DNA of 6,961 nt from Hyphomicrobiales bacterium (GTDB taxonomy: Bacteria; Pseudomonadota; Alphaproteobacteria; Rhizobiales; Aestuariivirgaceae), in NCBI GenBank assembly GCA_027031305.1, contig JALVRJ010000048.1, forward strand, positions 1 through 6,961. Direction: 5' to 3'. This document shows positions 6,366 to 6,961 of this stretch, one piece after another (position 1 is the stretch's first letter; each line of letters starts with the position of its first letter). The notes below the pieces were generated by a model. It worked only from the letters and a program-made list of their open reading frames with translations. It was not told where the DNA came from and did not search any database. The position numbers and the translations under genes are program-made.

Positions 6366-6961
6366 ATGAACAGGAATGACGACCCCACGCAGATGAACCC
6401 GCGCGACATCGAGACGCTGCTCGCCGTCATGCGGCGTCTGCGCGACCCCGAAACCGGCTGCCCATGGGACAGGGAGCAGACCTTCGAGACCATCGCGCCC
6501 TATACCATCGAGGAGGCCTACGAAGTGGCCGACGCCATTGCGCGCGGCGACATGGCCGAGCTGAAGAAGGAACTGGGCGACCTGCTGTTGCAAGTGGTGT
6601 TTCACGCCCGCATGGCCGAGGAAGCGGGGCATTTCGCCTTCCCCGACGTGGTGGCCGCCATCGTCGAGAAGCTCATCTTCCGCCACCCGCACGTGTTCGG
6701 CTCCGAGGAAGAGCGCGGCCGGGTGGCGCCGGACTTCTGGGAGAAGGCCAAGGAGGCCGAACGCGCGGCAGAAGGCAAGGACGCAACGGAAAAATCGGAA
6801 CTGGATGGCATCGCCACCGCCCTGCCCGCGCTCATGCGCGCGCAGAAGCTGCAGAAGCGCGCCGCCCGGGCGGGCTACGACTGGCCGGATGCGCAGGACG
6901 TGGCGGCGAAGGTGTGCGAGGAGGCGCGCGAGCTGGCAGAAGCAGCGCAGAAGATGGACAC
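6366..6961 (+). CDS. mazG: MazG nucleoside triphosphate pyrophosphohydrolase (3' end cut by window)
   Basis: The 198 complete codons seen match the house-cleaning enzyme MazG, which splits NTPs and dNTPs to the monophosphate and pyrophosphate in the cytoplasm and removes non-canonical nucleotides. The first MazG domain carries GCPWDREQTF (31-40), the metal-binding EEAYE (49-53) and ELGD (69-72), and RHPHVF (106-111). The linker leads to LPALMRAQKLQKRAA (153-167) and the start of the second domain, with EEARELAEA visible near the end. E. coli MazG has 263 residues, so roughly a quarter of the protein is missing beyond the window. The start at ATG 6366 is supported by GGAG six bases upstream; ATG 6393 is less likely. 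It is divergent from dnaE. It is a full two-domain MazG rather than a short phage-type MazG-like protein, and I see no mazEF toxin-antitoxin genes nearby. Confidence 0.95.
   Translation, partial: MNRNDDPTQMNPRDIETLLAVMRRLRDPETGCPWDREQTFETIAPYTIEEAYEVADAIARGDMAELKKELGDLLLQVVFHARMAEEAGHFAFPDVVAAIVEKLIFRHPHVFGSEEERGRVAPDFWEKAKEAERAAEGKDATEKSELDGIATALPALMRAQKLQKRAARAGYDWPDAQDVAAKVCEEARELAEAAQKMD

Noticed and set aside
3407..6379. Long plus-strand open frames opposite dnaE (480 residues at 3407..4849 and 463 residues at 4988..6379)
   Set aside because: They are shadows of the dnaE coding strand in GC-rich DNA: rich in His, Arg and Gln, no recognisable domain, no ribosome-binding site support.
6326..6493. 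56-residue N-terminal extension of DnaE
   Set aside because: It runs antisense through the start of mazG and lacks homology; DnaE families begin close to the FVHLR motif, which sits right after the 6325 start.
6366..6961. MazG as part of a mazEF toxin-antitoxin or phage defence locus
   Set aside because: Only the divergent dnaE is visible beside it, no toxin or antitoxin frame is present, and the two-domain sequence is the ordinary chromosomal MazG type.

Overview
The window looks like a housekeeping stretch of a GC-rich alphaproteobacterial chromosome. Three things point there: a free-standing NDUFS4-type accessory subunit of respiratory complex I ending in KSYADNF...WTH; a two-PilZ-domain protein of a layout I associate with alphaproteobacteria; and a DnaE polymerase that keeps its polymerase aspartates but has lost PHP metal ligands. 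I cannot name the genus from sequence alone. No mobile element, CRISPR array, integrase or toxin system is visible.

Left part, minus strand, read from about 2044 down to 1: a possible promoter, tRNA-Pro(TGG), the NDUFS4-like gene, tRNA-Arg(TCT), an O-antigen ligase/polymerase family membrane protein, and the first 23 codons of glmU running off the window. All lie on one strand with short gaps (55 to 89 nt between the first four genes), and I see no convincing intrinsic terminator between them, so they may form one mixed tRNA/mRNA transcription unit. A 12-codon reading frame with a good ribosome-binding site sits just before glmU and overlaps its start codon as ATGA.

Middle: a PilZ-domain gene on the plus strand, divergent from tRNA-Pro and convergent with dnaE. 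Its stop codon begins a 7-bp perfect inverted repeat in the 60-bp convergent gap.

Right part: dnaE, the replicative DNA polymerase III alpha subunit (minus strand, 1163 residues), fills half the window. It is divergent from mazG (plus strand, cut by the window end), with only 40 bp between the start codons. Two GATTC sites lie at this divergent junction.

Functionally the genes cover replication (dnaE), nucleotide-pool cleaning (mazG), respiration, translation (two tRNAs), c-di-GMP sensing (PilZ) and envelope building (ligase, glmU). They share location rather than a pathway, except possibly ligase plus glmU (surface glycan synthesis) and dnaE plus mazG (replication fidelity). I found no convincing new multi-gene system; the best leads are the glmU upstream reading frame, the tRNA/NDUFS4/envelope transcription unit and the asymmetric decay of the two PilZ domains.
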